IMG/VR virus record: IMGVR_UViG_3300010885_045821
Span: 1 to 32,210 of that record
Source: a virus
Direction: 5' to 3' (one strand)
Length of the DNA: 32,210 bases
The notes below the pieces were generated by a model. The model was not told the DNA's origin, did no database searches, and saw only the letters and a program-made list of their open reading frames with translations. This document shows, piece after piece, positions 1-8,071 of the stretch; the stretch's first letter is position 1; the number at the start of each line of letters is the position of its first letter. The position numbers were made by a program, and so were the translations under genes.

Positions 1-1
1 G

Positions 2-1189
2 ACTTTGTGCTTGTCATCGTTCCGGTCTAGTGTTGATATGGCTAAAAAGACAGGTGCATTCCCTGTTTGGGATTGGAACAAAGAAAAGGATTCTGAATTT
101 CTTTTGATGTTGAAAGATCTTGATGCAACTCTTTACGAAAACATGCAAAAGCATGGCAGAAGGAATATTGCTAATCTAACAATTGCTCCAACAGGATCTG
201 TGTCTATCATGACACAGACAACATCTGGTGTTGAACCTTTGTTCATGCTTTTCCCATATACCAGACGAAAAAAGATCAATCCAAACGATAAGAATGCAAG
301 AACAGATTTTGTTGATCCAAATGGGGATCACTGGCAAGAATTTGAAGTGTATCATCCTAAAGTCAAAATGTGGATGGATATTACAGGGGAAACGGATCTT
401 AAGAAGTCTCCTTGGTTTGGTTGCTGTGCGGAAGATATTGATTGGGTTGCGGCTGTAGAATTACAAGCTGAAGCACAAAAGTATGTAGATCATGCAATTT
501 CTAAGACTGTTAATCTGCCAGAAGAAGTTACAGAAGAACAAGTTGCTAAGATTTATGAGGCTGCATGGAAGTATAAGTGCAAGGGTATGACCGTTTATCG
601 CAAGAATTGCCGAACAGGAGTTTTGGTTGAAAAACCTGCTAAGAAAGAAGAAGTAGAAGAAAAGATCATAAAGAACGATGCTCCAAAACGTCCTGCTGAT
701 ATTGAAGCAGAATTGTATCTTCCAATGGTTAAAGGTGAACCTTATTATGTTGTTGTAGGTCTTTTTAACGGTGAGCCATACGAAGTATTTGCTGGCTTAA
801 ACACCGAAGACGGCAAACTATTGATTAAGTGTAAGGAAACCAAGGGATTGCTTAAGAAGCTCAATAGAGGCAAGTATGTGTTCCAAGCTGGCAACGAATC
901 ATTTAATTTGATTAATATTAGCAATCATGAGAATGGAGATGCATTGTGCCGCATGGTTAGCACATCACTTCGTCACGGTGCTGATATTAGCTTCGTCGTT
1001 CATCAGCTTGAAAAGACTAAGGGAGATCTTGTCAGCCTTAGTAAGGTGCTTGCAAGAACTCTTAAGAAGTACATCAAGGATGGCACTAAGGTTCATGGTG
1101 AAGAATGCCCATCATGCGCAAGCAGTCAAATTGAAAGAAATGATGGTTGCGTTATTTGCAAATCATGCGGATGGTCTAAGTGTGGTTAA
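2..1189 (+). CDS. nrdJ: Adenosylcobalamin-dependent (class II) ribonucleotide reductase, C-terminal part
   Basis: This is the 3' part of a gene that enters from the left edge; the frame is already open at base 2, so the true start is outside. The product reduces ribonucleotides to deoxyribonucleotides for phage DNA synthesis. The first 215 or so residues carry class II catalytic-barrel motifs: the APTGS loop, TSGVEPLF, the KTVNLP segment and the GMTVYR/CRTGVL end. Residues about 230-360 match the TSCPD-type domain of NrdJ proteins (RPADIEAELY start, VGLFNGEPYEVF, SLRHGAD). The last 30 residues form a four-Cys zinc ribbon (CPSC, then CKSC), usual in B12-dependent enzymes and probably involved in re-reduction of the active site. 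The catalytic-loop cysteine region lies upstream, out of view. A class II enzyme works with or without oxygen. A strong hairpin follows, so it is the last gene of its unit. Confidence 0.93.
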   Translation, partial: TLCLSSFRSSVDMAKKTGAFPVWDWNKEKDSEFLLMLKDLDATLYENMQKHGRRNIANLTIAPTGSVSIMTQTTSGVEPLFMLFPYTRRKKINPNDKNARTDFVDPNGDHWQEFEVYHPKVKMWMDITGETDLKKSPWFGCCAEDIDWVAAVELQAEAQKYVDHAISKTVNLPEEVTEEQVAKIYEAAWKYKCKGMTVYRKNCRTGVLVEKPAKKEEVEEKIIKNDAPKRPADIEAELYLPMVKGEPYYVVVGLFNGEPYEVFAGLNTEDGKLLIKCKETKGLLKKLNRGKYVFQAGNESFNLINISNHENGDALCRMVSTSLRHGADISFVVHQLEKTKGDLVSLSKVLARTLKKYIKDGTKVHGEECPSCASSQIERNDGCVICKSCGWSKCG

Positions 1190-1215
1190 GAATTGTATTT
1201 AACAATTCTACAAAG

Positions 1216-1262
1216 CAACTCCATGTTTTTAACTCTATTATTGAGTTGGAAACATGGAGTTG
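1216..1262 (+). terminator. Long hairpin after nrdJ
   Basis: Bases 1216-1235 pair with 1243-1262 to give a near-perfect 20-bp stem (two central G-U wobbles) closed by the 7-base loop TATTATT. It starts 26 bases after the nrdJ stop and ends 27 bases before the next start. There is no U-tract, so it may be a factor-assisted terminator or an mRNA 3'-end protector rather than a classic intrinsic terminator. Confidence 0.65.
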
Positions 1263-1289
1263 TTAATTACATCGTAATACATAGATGAT

Positions 1290-2150
1290 ATGCAAGAAGA
1301 AATAGTATTTTATTATGCAGTTTACACCAATAGCAATTCAATTGGTTTTCATAAGTTCTGGGGTTGTTTTTTAGTCTCAGTTTTAACATTGAGACATTAT
1401 TACCCCAATAATAAAATCGTTGTAATAACTTACGAAAACGACAAACCTCCAGATCTTATTTTAGAAGCATCAAAAAAGATAAAATTTGATTTGGTTGAAC
1501 AAGAACCAGTTTACGCAAAATGCAATCAACCTAATATGAATTGGAAAATGTTTTCAAGACATATCAATTGCTATAATCATGCCAAACTTGAAAAATCTAA
1601 AGCAATTTATATTGACGTAGATGTTTTTTTACTTAATCAATTTTCTAATTTTCATTGGGATAAAGTTGGTATTTTGAATGCTGATAATTTGGCTGTTAAT
1701 GGTGGTATAATTTATTTCGATTCCACAAAAGATTCGATTAAAAAATATGCAGAATTTATCGATCAAGAATACAATGATATCATGAATGGCAAACACAATA
1801 AAATCAATTATATCAAAAATGTTTATCCGCATTGTAATGAAAAATGTAGCATTCAAGAAGAAACAATGTTAAGAAATCTGAGAAGAAGAGATAAAGATAA
1901 ATTTATGGAAATGTTTTATAATATTACAATTCGCAACAATGGTACTGGTGGTTTATCGTTTCTCGGACAGGATAATTTATCAGCAAGATTTAACAATTTA
2001 CATTTAATGACTGCGCCCCCACAAGCTATACCAGAAAATGTTTATCATTCAAAACACTTTAATCATATCTTGTTAAACAATTACTTCATGAGCAAAATAA
2101 TACCGGGTGTGAAGCATTGTGATGTAAATTTACCAATAAAAATGATGTGA
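1290..2150 (+). CDS. Glycosyltransferase (GT-A fold, GT8-like)
   Basis: A 286-residue putative sugar transferase. It shows the GT-A plan of nucleotide-sugar transferases: an N-terminal strand (IVFYYAVYT), a Rossmann-like region with KIVVITYEND, a DxD metal/nucleotide-sugar site at residues 109-111 (AIYIDVDVF), and the acceptor-side NGGIIYFD strand near residues 137-144 that is characteristic of GT8-like enzymes. Acceptor and sugar are unknown. In a phage this usually means modification of virion proteins, DNA bases or host surface glycans. It is first after the hairpin and has no visible Shine-Dalgarno; a GTAATACAT element lies about 8 bases ahead of the ATG, so it could be leaderless. The family assignment is motif-based; the GT-A call is firmer than the GT8 call. 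Confidence 0.75.
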   Translation: MQEEIVFYYAVYTNSNSIGFHKFWGCFLVSVLTLRHYYPNNKIVVITYENDKPPDLILEASKKIKFDLVEQEPVYAKCNQPNMNWKMFSRHINCYNHAKLEKSKAIYIDVDVFLLNQFSNFHWDKVGILNADNLAVNGGIIYFDSTKDSIKKYAEFIDQEYNDIMNGKHNKINYIKNVYPHCNEKCSIQEETMLRNLRRRDKDKFMEMFYNITIRNNGTGGLSFLGQDNLSARFNNLHLMTAPPQAIPENVYHSKHFNHILLNNYFMSKIIPGVKHCDVNLPIKMM

Positions 2151-2187
2151 TAAAAAAACATTTGATACTTTATTAATAAATAGAAAT

Positions 2188-2670
2188 ATGACAAATTTTA
2201 ATTTTAGAACATATGTTTTGAACGAAAACAAAGTTTATTTAGCTAAAGAAATTGGCGATGTTCTCAATTCTTCTCAAGAACTAGCAGACGAAGTCAATAA
2301 AATAGGTACAAGAAATTTAGTTCGCTACAGTCAAATAATTGTTAATAAATGCAGAGGCATTTTGCAAGGTCACTGGGGAAATGAAAATCGTAAATTTCTT
2401 AAGTCTTTACAAAAATGTGCTATCGCTTTGGCAAAGTCTATAGATGAGAACGATAACATAGAAAATGTTCTTAAAAGCACAATTGCTGCATTGCAACAAG
2501 TGGTTAATAAGATGGGCGTTCCTGTTAATGCCTTTCAAATCACCAAAAAGCCCGCTGAAATGGAAAAACCCAAGGATGTGGCAACGCAGGACATTGCACC
2601 TGAAATGCCTCCTGCAAGCGGTTTTGACATGTCTCAAGCAGCACCTACTAGTCAAATGCCGCAAAAATGA
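2188..2670 (+). CDS. Helical protein of unknown function, possible head-internal protein
   Basis: A 160-residue protein I do not recognise. Residues 20-115 look mostly alpha-helical with regular hydrophobic spacing and a central HWGNENRKFLKSLQKC stretch. The last 40 residues are a Pro/Met/Gln/Ala-rich tail, probably disordered. The N-terminus (MTNFNFRTYVLNEN) has aromatic spacing and an L-N-E site resembling T4 capsid-targeting sequences, shared loosely with several other proteins in this window. The start has no Shine-Dalgarno; AATAAATA sits five bases before the ATG, close to the T4 late box TATAAATA. Its stop overlaps the next start by four bases (ATGA), so the two are probably translated together. 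Confidence 0.7.
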   Translation: MTNFNFRTYVLNENKVYLAKEIGDVLNSSQELADEVNKIGTRNLVRYSQIIVNKCRGILQGHWGNENRKFLKSLQKCAIALAKSIDENDNIENVLKSTIAALQQVVNKMGVPVNAFQITKKPAEMEKPKDVATQDIAPEMPPASGFDMSQAAPTSQMPQK

Positions 2671-3296
2671 TAAAAGGTAATGAAAAATTAATAATTATTT
2701 GCGGTATGGCTCATTCTGGGACCACAATTGTAGCCCATGTAATACGCCAACATCCTGATTTTGTTTTATTCAATAACGGATCAATGGCATTCATTTTAGA
2801 AAATGATTTTTTATTAAACGCAAATGCTCAAAAAATAGAATCTTTAACTCAAAAAGAAAATAGAGTTATCCTAAAAAGACCTTGGATCGAGAACAATCAT
2901 ACAGATTGGCTGATTGAAAATATGCCAAATTCTTATTATCTTTATTGCCTGAAAGACAAAAACAGCATTATAAAAAGTTGGTCAGCACACAATTCATATG
3001 TAAATCCTAAATTTAGAAAATCATCGCATGATGAAAAATCAAATTCATACGATACATGCTATTCCAACGCCATGAAGCTTAAAGATAAAGTTAAAAATTT
3101 CATGACTATTGAAAATGAAAAACTAATAGCCAATCCAATAGAAATGTTCAACAAGATCAATATATTTCTTAATGCAAAACAATTTAACTACAATTTATCG
3201 GATGTTTCGTCTACCAAATCAATTAAAACTAAATTGATTGAAGAAAGAAAAAAACCAAACATCAAAACTCAAAACAATCGTTATAAAATGTTATAA
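2667..3296 (+). CDS. Sulfotransferase-like P-loop protein
   Basis: A 209-residue protein with the N-terminal signature of sulfotransferases: strand IIIC followed by GMAHSGTT (residues 13-20), the loop that binds the 5'-phosphosulfate of PAPS, and then a helix with VIRQHP as in the sulfotransferase fold. Further on, ILKRPW followed by YYLYCLKD recalls the strand and 3'-phosphate-binding region of the family. The usual catalytic histidine cannot be assigned by eye and the protein is shorter than typical sulfotransferases (250-300 residues), so activity is unproven. It lies between a helical unknown (four-base overlap) and the amidotransferase 14 bases downstream, in a cluster of group-transfer enzymes, which suggests a modification role. 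A generic P-loop kinase is the alternative. Confidence 0.65.
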   Translation: MIKGNEKLIIICGMAHSGTTIVAHVIRQHPDFVLFNNGSMAFILENDFLLNANAQKIESLTQKENRVILKRPWIENNHTDWLIENMPNSYYLYCLKDKNSIIKSWSAHNSYVNPKFRKSSHDEKSNSYDTCYSNAMKLKDKVKNFMTIENEKLIANPIEMFNKINIFLNAKQFNYNLSDVSSTKSIKTKLIEERKKPNIKTQNNRYKML

Positions 3297-3310
3297 AGGT
3301 AAGGTGTATT

Positions 3311-4102
3311 ATTTGCGGCATAGCTGGCTTTATAGGAATTTCCAACAGTCCAAAGTTTACTTATAATTTTTCAAAAAGAATATTTAAGCTTTTAGAATAT
3401 CGTGGAATTCATGCATCCGGTTTTTATGCTGTTGATGTAGAAAATAATTGTTATTTTAAAAAAGAACCTATTCCTTCTTCCGAGTTTGTAAAAACAGTTT
3501 TTTTTAAAAATCTTAAATATACTAACATGAAGTTATGTTTGATGCATACCAGACATGCTACAGCAAATTGTGGAGAACCAGAAAACAATATAAACAATCA
3601 TCCTTTCGTTAGTAAAGATAATAAAAAAATCCTTATACATAATGGCATTGTTGAAAGAACAGAATACGATTCGTTAAAAGAACATTTTCAAACAGAATCA
3701 ACTTGCGATTCAGAAGTTTTACTCAGATTCTTTGAAAATGATACAAGTCCTACCAATAAAGCTTTTTCTAAATTGACAGGTTTGATACCTAAAAGTCAAT
3801 TTGCAATATCTTTATGCGAACACAAAGAAAATAAAATAAAATTATATCTTTACAGAAATCATGCAAGACCGCTTTATTTCTTCGATATGACTCACATAAC
3901 AGGACAAATTTTCTTCTGTTCTACAGTTGAAATATTTCTACATGCCTTGTCTTACTACAATAAAGCAGAAAATATAATGAAAGAATGTAATTTCTATAAA
4001 GTTAGTCCTTATAAACTATGTGAATTCACTTATGATGATGTTTCTATAACCAGAAAATTTTACTCAATTAAATTACATAAAGAGGTGCTGCTTGAGTACT
4101 AA
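3311..4102 (+). CDS. Class II glutamine amidotransferase, apparent ATT start
   Basis: A stand-alone N-terminal-nucleophile glutaminase domain of 263 residues. Every catalytic element of the GlmS/PurF glutaminase family is present if translation starts at ATT 3311: Cys2 directly after the initiator (M-CGIAGFIG), TRHAT with Arg81, NNHPF near 95-99, HNGI with Asn111-Gly112, and TCDSE with Asp133. The frame upstream holds no ATG, GTG or TTG before a TAA at 3284-3286. An AGGTAAGGTG element at 3298-3307 serves as ribosome binding site. Starting at the first ATG (3527) would delete the nucleophile. There is no fused sugar-isomerase or synthetase domain, so ammonia must go to a partner such as the amidoligase at 31227-32105. 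The function is clear as a domain; the substrate is unknown. Confidence 0.8.
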   Translation: MCGIAGFIGISNSPKFTYNFSKRIFKLLEYRGIHASGFYAVDVENNCYFKKEPIPSSEFVKTVFFKNLKYTNMKLCLMHTRHATANCGEPENNINNHPFVSKDNKKILIHNGIVERTEYDSLKEHFQTESTCDSEVLLRFFENDTSPTNKAFSKLTGLIPKSQFAISLCEHKENKIKLYLYRNHARPLYFFDMTHITGQIFFCSTVEIFLHALSYYNKAENIMKECNFYKVSPYKLCEFTYDDVSITRKFYSIKLHKEVLLEY

Positions 4103-4628
4103 TGATTTTTCTGGTCTTGATATAGACGAAATACTTCCAAAAAAACCTAAAAAGGTAAACGGCAAGAAAAAGGGAAATCGTACAGAACTAGAATTAACTA
4201 AGATTTTATCTAATAGATTCAATATGCCCTTCACACGTTCTGTCGGGAGCGGCAATCGATGGGCTCAAGTCGATAAAATGACAGAAGAAGCCACACAAGT
4301 GTTTAGCGGTGATCTTGTCGTACCCAAAGGCTTTAAGTTTGTCATTGAAAGCAAGGGCGGCTATGACAGCATTGACATGAGTTCCATCTTTATCAAAGGT
4401 AATAGCGAATTAGACAGCTTTATGGAACAAGTAACCGATGACAGCAAACGATGTGGCAGAAGCCCTATGGTTTGCTGGAAGAAGACACGCAAACCTTGGC
4501 TCGTTTTTGTGCTTACAAGAGATCTTGTTGGTCACGAGTTCGAATATACAATGAAGTACAAAGAATGGACAGGAGTGGCTTTAGATCACATCCTAAAGCT
4601 AAACGATGAGTTCTTCTACCAATCTTAG
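4092..4628 (+). CDS. PD-(D/E)xK nuclease, Holliday-junction-resolvase-like
   Basis: A 178-residue protein with the restriction-endonuclease-like core: Glu32 in GNRTELELTKIL, Asp74 in FSGDLVVP and Glu86-Ser-Lys88 in FVIESKGG, the spacing seen in archaeal-type resolvases and related phage nucleases. It probably cuts branched or structured DNA during replication, recombination or packaging; VRR-NUC-type nucleases are an alternative. It starts at TTG 4092, overlapping the amidotransferase gene by 11 bases, with AGAGGTG (4081-4087) five bases upstream; no in-frame ATG fits. The basic N-terminal stretch (KKPKKVNGKKKGNR) may bind DNA. It is the last gene of this plus-strand unit, ending eight bases before the converging VWA gene. 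Confidence 0.7.
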   Translation: MSTNDFSGLDIDEILPKKPKKVNGKKKGNRTELELTKILSNRFNMPFTRSVGSGNRWAQVDKMTEEATQVFSGDLVVPKGFKFVIESKGGYDSIDMSSIFIKGNSELDSFMEQVTDDSKRCGRSPMVCWKKTRKPWLVFVLTRDLVGHEFEYTMKYKEWTGVALDHILKLNDEFFYQS

Positions 4629-4636
4629 ACTGCTAA

Positions 4637-5890
4637 TCACTCAAAATCTGATAAATCATAAACAAAAGATTGTTTAGGAATATATCTTTTGTTATCTTCA
4701 GATAAAAACCAATGCCATCTACTAGGGAATTCAGGTGTAACATTATTTCCAGCACCATCAGTAATGATAAAAACTGCGGCTGGATATTTTTTATTTTCTT
4801 TCTTTTCTTGCTGGATTCTTTCTTCGATAATATCAAAGTAAGTCCCACCACCGCCATATACTTTACCAGATTTCAAATCTGTTTCTTCTACTCTTGTGTC
4901 AAAACAAAACAATCTTATATTAAATTTTTCCTTTGGTAAGCTATTGGCAGCAAGAAAAAATCTTTTTGCTAGATTTATACAGCTTCCAGATGTATCTAAA
5001 AAGAAATAAACATTTACTTTATTCTTCGTCATATGGAAATGTTCAATTTCAGCATTAGAAGGCAATATCAAACCATTATGAAAAGAATTCATTCTTCTTG
5101 ATTTTCTAATCCATTGTTCCTTTTCAGCTTCTTCTAGTTTTAAAGATTTTATTTGCCATTTTTTGATAATTGTTTCCCATTTACGTTTTTTTACTTCTTG
5201 GATTTTTCCAATACTCATCCAGTCACCAGCTTGATTGCCAGCTTTTTTAATGTTGTTTAAAGCATCGTTTAATTGGCTCTTTTCTTTTTCATCTAAAGTA
5301 TCAACTGATTTCTTAATAATTTCTTCCAATTCTTCACTCGACATACCACTATGATCATCTACAAGGTTACCACCACCGTTTAAGCTCATCTGCCAATCAC
5401 CATCGGATTTTTCTTCCATGGTTTTTTCAATTTCGTTGTAGTAAAATTCTGTTGATTCATCGTCAGGATAAGGAAATCCTAAGTATTTTTTGTCTTTAAA
5501 AACAGTGTCAACCCAACAATAATCTGAATTTGGATCAAGTTCTGACCTAATAAAACCGAAATCTCTAACAAGAGCATGATTGACAACTATATCCATAGCA
5601 ATGTTTGCTATTTGATTCTTAAAACTTTCTAAGAATCTTGTTCCATGTTGTAAAACTATATGTAAAGATTCATGACAAATTACAAACATTTTCTTGTAAT
5701 CGTCGCACTCTTGCCAAAACTTTTCATTAAAAAGAAAACTAATGAATTTTCCTTCTTTGTCAAACTGAACCGCTGCTGTAGGAATCCTATCAGTGAAAAA
5801 GGGTTTACCCATTTCGACAATCTTGTAGAAAAGACTATGATGGCAAGCAAGCTTGTTTTTAAGTCTTTCCCAATCTGAATTAATATCCAT
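4637..5890 (-). CDS. DUF2201-type metallopeptidase-like / VWA protein
   Basis: A 417-residue protein with two recognisable parts. The N-terminal half has HESLH at residues 73-77 (an HExxH zinc-peptidase motif) with a further His at 82. The C-terminal part is a VWA-like domain with a MIDAS loop DTSGS (299-303), GGGGT (346-350) and ITDGAG (376-381). This is the architecture of DUF2201 'putative metallopeptidase/VWA-like' proteins, which occur beside MoxR-type AAA ATPases. Here the AAA gene lies immediately upstream with an 11-base overlap, so the two should be made in step and act as a complex, perhaps remodelling or maturing phage or host proteins. The middle section (residues 180-270) is charged and helical. 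Proteolytic activity is inferred from the motif only. Confidence 0.8.
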   Translation of the reverse strand: MDINSDWERLKNKLACHHSLFYKIVEMGKPFFTDRIPTAAVQFDKEGKFISFLFNEKFWQECDDYKKMFVICHESLHIVLQHGTRFLESFKNQIANIAMDIVVNHALVRDFGFIRSELDPNSDYCWVDTVFKDKKYLGFPYPDDESTEFYYNEIEKTMEEKSDGDWQMSLNGGGNLVDDHSGMSSEELEEIIKKSVDTLDEKEKSQLNDALNNIKKAGNQAGDWMSIGKIQEVKKRKWETIIKKWQIKSLKLEEAEKEQWIRKSRRMNSFHNGLILPSNAEIEHFHMTKNKVNVYFFLDTSGSCINLAKRFFLAANSLPKEKFNIRLFCFDTRVEETDLKSGKVYGGGGTYFDIIEERIQQEKKENKKYPAAVFIITDGAGNNVTPEFPSRWHWFLSEDNKRYIPKQSFVYDLSDFE

Positions 5891-7280
5891 TTTGAATTCC
5901 TTTCATCATGTTAATAATTCCTAAATTTTCGCATTTCTTCTTAAAATTTAGGGTTTGACTAATTTTAACAGCAAACATTTTGTCTACTTTTACATAAGAT
6001 CTATTCCATATATCTACCAACAGATCTAAATCATATTGTTTTATAGTTGTCTCCCATTTCTCAGCCACAAAATCTACAATAAATATCATTGTTTTTTCGC
6101 AAACATCAACATTTGGATCATCTGGAAAATTTTGCATAACAATTTTAATTTTATCTTTCTTGCTACATTTGTCAAATTGATCTATGTAATCATTATTTGA
6201 CAACGATTCGACAACGCCATTATTTATATCTTTGGTTTTACTTGATTCTTCTATGCCATTAGAAGCATAATAGGATCTTATTTTCATCAATGCTTTTGGA
6301 TTTGTACTAGCAGTCAATATGTCTTCTACTGCTGATTTGAATTCAGGATGTTTGTTCTTGTTTGCTAAGATATAATCTGAAATAGACATCTTTTCATCAG
6401 CAATCAATAAACATAATTTTTCTTTCTTCAACAAAGGAACGAAAAACTCTTTATAGCCTTCGTTGATGTTGATTATCTTTATGGCAGATACATAGTTGTT
6501 TTCTACATTTAAAAATAATTTTGCTTCTTTTACATTTTTTGCTTCATACAATTTGGACAGTTTCTTATCAATGGGACCATTACTAAGATCTTGTCTTAAT
6601 TTAGACGGATTGCTATCTTTTGGTAGAATGTCTTCTAAAGGTATACCTTTAGCCATATATTCGAGGGCATAATCAAGTCTTCTAGGTGAAACTTGTTTTT
6701 TGATGTTTTCGGGTAAATCGTTCCACCAATTAATACTAGTTATTGCTATGTCGTTACCGTATTTTTTGATAAAATAATCTGCATCACAAGCGTATGGAAC
6801 AAATATTTGATTACCGGGAAATCGATCTTTTTGAGCAGGATCGAGCCTTTCTACATCATAAGTATTTTCTTCATCTTCTGGATTGATCGCAGCCCAAACA
6901 ACTTTCAAGTTAGGAAATTTTCGACCATTGATGGATTTGAATTGGCAAAGTTCTAAAAGAGCATTCCTGATCTTGCTAGGCGAACGATTGAACTCATCGA
7001 TGAAAATAGCTTGAATCTTACCTTCATCTATAAATGCTTTTGGTGGTATTATTTCAATGCATTTCTTGCCGTTGTATTCTATTTCTTTTGGAATACCGAT
7101 AAAGTCAACCCAAGGATCAAGAGTAGATCCTGAGAAATAAAGCCATGATTCATTAAGAACCAAGCCATTGTCTTCAAATACCTGTTTGATAATAGATGTT
7201 TTACCAACGCCATGTGCGCCAGTTATCAAGACATTACTTTCGACATCGAAATGTTTTTTGAGTCTTTCTACAAGATTCAT
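5880..7280 (-). CDS. MoxR-type AAA+ ATPase
   Basis: A 466-residue AAA+ protein. Walker A is GAHGVGKT (residues 21-28), Walker B is AIFIDEFNR (about 90-98), a sensor-like WAAINPEDE follows, and LDPAQKDRF fits the arginine-finger region of MoxR/dynein-related ATPases. The C-terminal 250 residues are variable and helical. MoxR ATPases act as chaperones with VWA proteins, matching the overlapping downstream gene. The start is fixed by a perfect AAGGAGG (7286-7292, minus strand) six bases before the ATG. That Shine-Dalgarno can be fully paired into a leader hairpin whose other arm covers the stop codon of the preceding gene, suggesting translational control or coupling. Confidence 0.85.
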   Translation of the reverse strand: MNLVERLKKHFDVESNVLITGAHGVGKTSIIKQVFEDNGLVLNESWLYFSGSTLDPWVDFIGIPKEIEYNGKKCIEIIPPKAFIDEGKIQAIFIDEFNRSPSKIRNALLELCQFKSINGRKFPNLKVVWAAINPEDEENTYDVERLDPAQKDRFPGNQIFVPYACDADYFIKKYGNDIAITSINWWNDLPENIKKQVSPRRLDYALEYMAKGIPLEDILPKDSNPSKLRQDLSNGPIDKKLSKLYEAKNVKEAKLFLNVENNYVSAIKIININEGYKEFFVPLLKKEKLCLLIADEKMSISDYILANKNKHPEFKSAVEDILTASTNPKALMKIRSYYASNGIEESSKTKDINNGVVESLSNNDYIDQFDKCSKKDKIKIVMQNFPDDPNVDVCEKTMIFIVDFVAEKWETTIKQYDLDLLVDIWNRSYVKVDKMFAVKISQTLNFKKKCENLGIINMMKGIQNGY

Positions 7281-7333
7281 GACAACCTCCTTGATTGGAT
7301 GTCATCATCATAAGGATGTTGAAAAAGGTTGTC
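7281..7333 (-). promoter_or_regulatory. Leader hairpin sequestering the ribosome binding site of the AAA gene
   Basis: On the minus-strand mRNA, GACAACCT (7333-7326) pairs with AGGTTGTC (7288-7281), and CCTT (7315-7312) pairs with AAGG (7292-7289). Together these cover the whole AAGGAGG and the spacer up to the ATG. The 5' arm overlaps the TGA of the upstream gene, so ribosomes finishing that gene could open the hairpin. This is inferred from pairing by eye. Confidence 0.5.
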
Positions 7334-8069
7334 AATTAAAGATTTGTAGATTCATTCGATCAGAAATGAATGTGTTTTCACCCATCTCCATGGTGAACCA
7401 AACATTGTAAATACCAACTTCCAATTCAGTCGTATCAAGCAAATAATATGCGTAGTTCTTTTCTCTGTAGTCAGTTGGAGCTTGGTCTAAAACAAGCCTA
7501 AGATCTTGTTCTGCTGGCACACAATCACCACAAGTCAATTCCATGCTTATCATGACATTCGAATTGATAATTAGGTTTTCATAATATCGACCAAGATCTG
7601 TTCCCCTTGGAACATTAGGCGTTATCTGGCAAATAATATATTGCTTTGATCCTTTTCTGAATCTATTGGGACGAAACACGAAACTAAAATCATAAACAAC
7701 TGGTATTGGCGTTGTATACCAAAGATCTGCATAAAGATTAAAAGTATTGATGATTTGGTTTGTGCCTTCTTCTGAAGCAAACACAACATGCCAAATATCT
7801 ACATACTTGCCAACAGTGAATAAAGGATAGTCTGCAACTAAATCAACATAATACTTTCCAGTATCATCTTGCTTAATATCAGGAGGACTTATTGTTCGAA
7901 AAAGCGTTCCTTTAGATACATCGTTAATTGATGCATCATCAGGCATTTTATAAATTTCTACTTTTTCTATTGATTGCACATTAGAAAAAGAGTTTTGGTT
8001 GTAAACAAACAATCGCAACACAACTGTGTCGTTTGGAACTGGATTCTGATATCTTTCTTTTGTTGCCAT
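7332..8069 (-). CDS. Beta-rich protein of unknown function, probable virion component
   Basis: A 245-residue protein I cannot place in a family. It is rich in alternating hydrophobic/polar strands with few helices and reads like two or more immunoglobulin-like beta-sandwich modules (for example KYYVDLVADY...YVDIWHVVF and VGIYNVWFTMEM). The segment SMELTCGDCVP contains a CGDC pair. It lies directly downstream of the gp26-like/frameshift pair with only two bases between that stop and its ATG, and has TAGGAAA as ribosome binding site, so it is probably part of the same late structural operon. A baseplate or tail-surface role is plausible from position; nothing in the sequence proves it. Confidence 0.65.
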   Translation of the reverse strand: MATKERYQNPVPNDTVVLRLFVYNQNSFSNVQSIEKVEIYKMPDDASINDVSKGTLFRTISPPDIKQDDTGKYYVDLVADYPLFTVGKYVDIWHVVFASEEGTNQIINTFNLYADLWYTTPIPVVYDFSFVFRPNRFRKGSKQYIICQITPNVPRGTDLGRYYENLIINSNVMISMELTCGDCVPAEQDLRLVLDQAPTDYREKNYAYYLLDTTELEVGIYNVWFTMEMGENTFISDRMNLQIFN

Positions 8070-8071
8070 TT

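Noticed and set aside
3304-3366. GTG start at 3304 for the amidotransferase
   Set aside because: It is in a different frame from CGIAGFIG and reaches a stop codon after about 20 codons.
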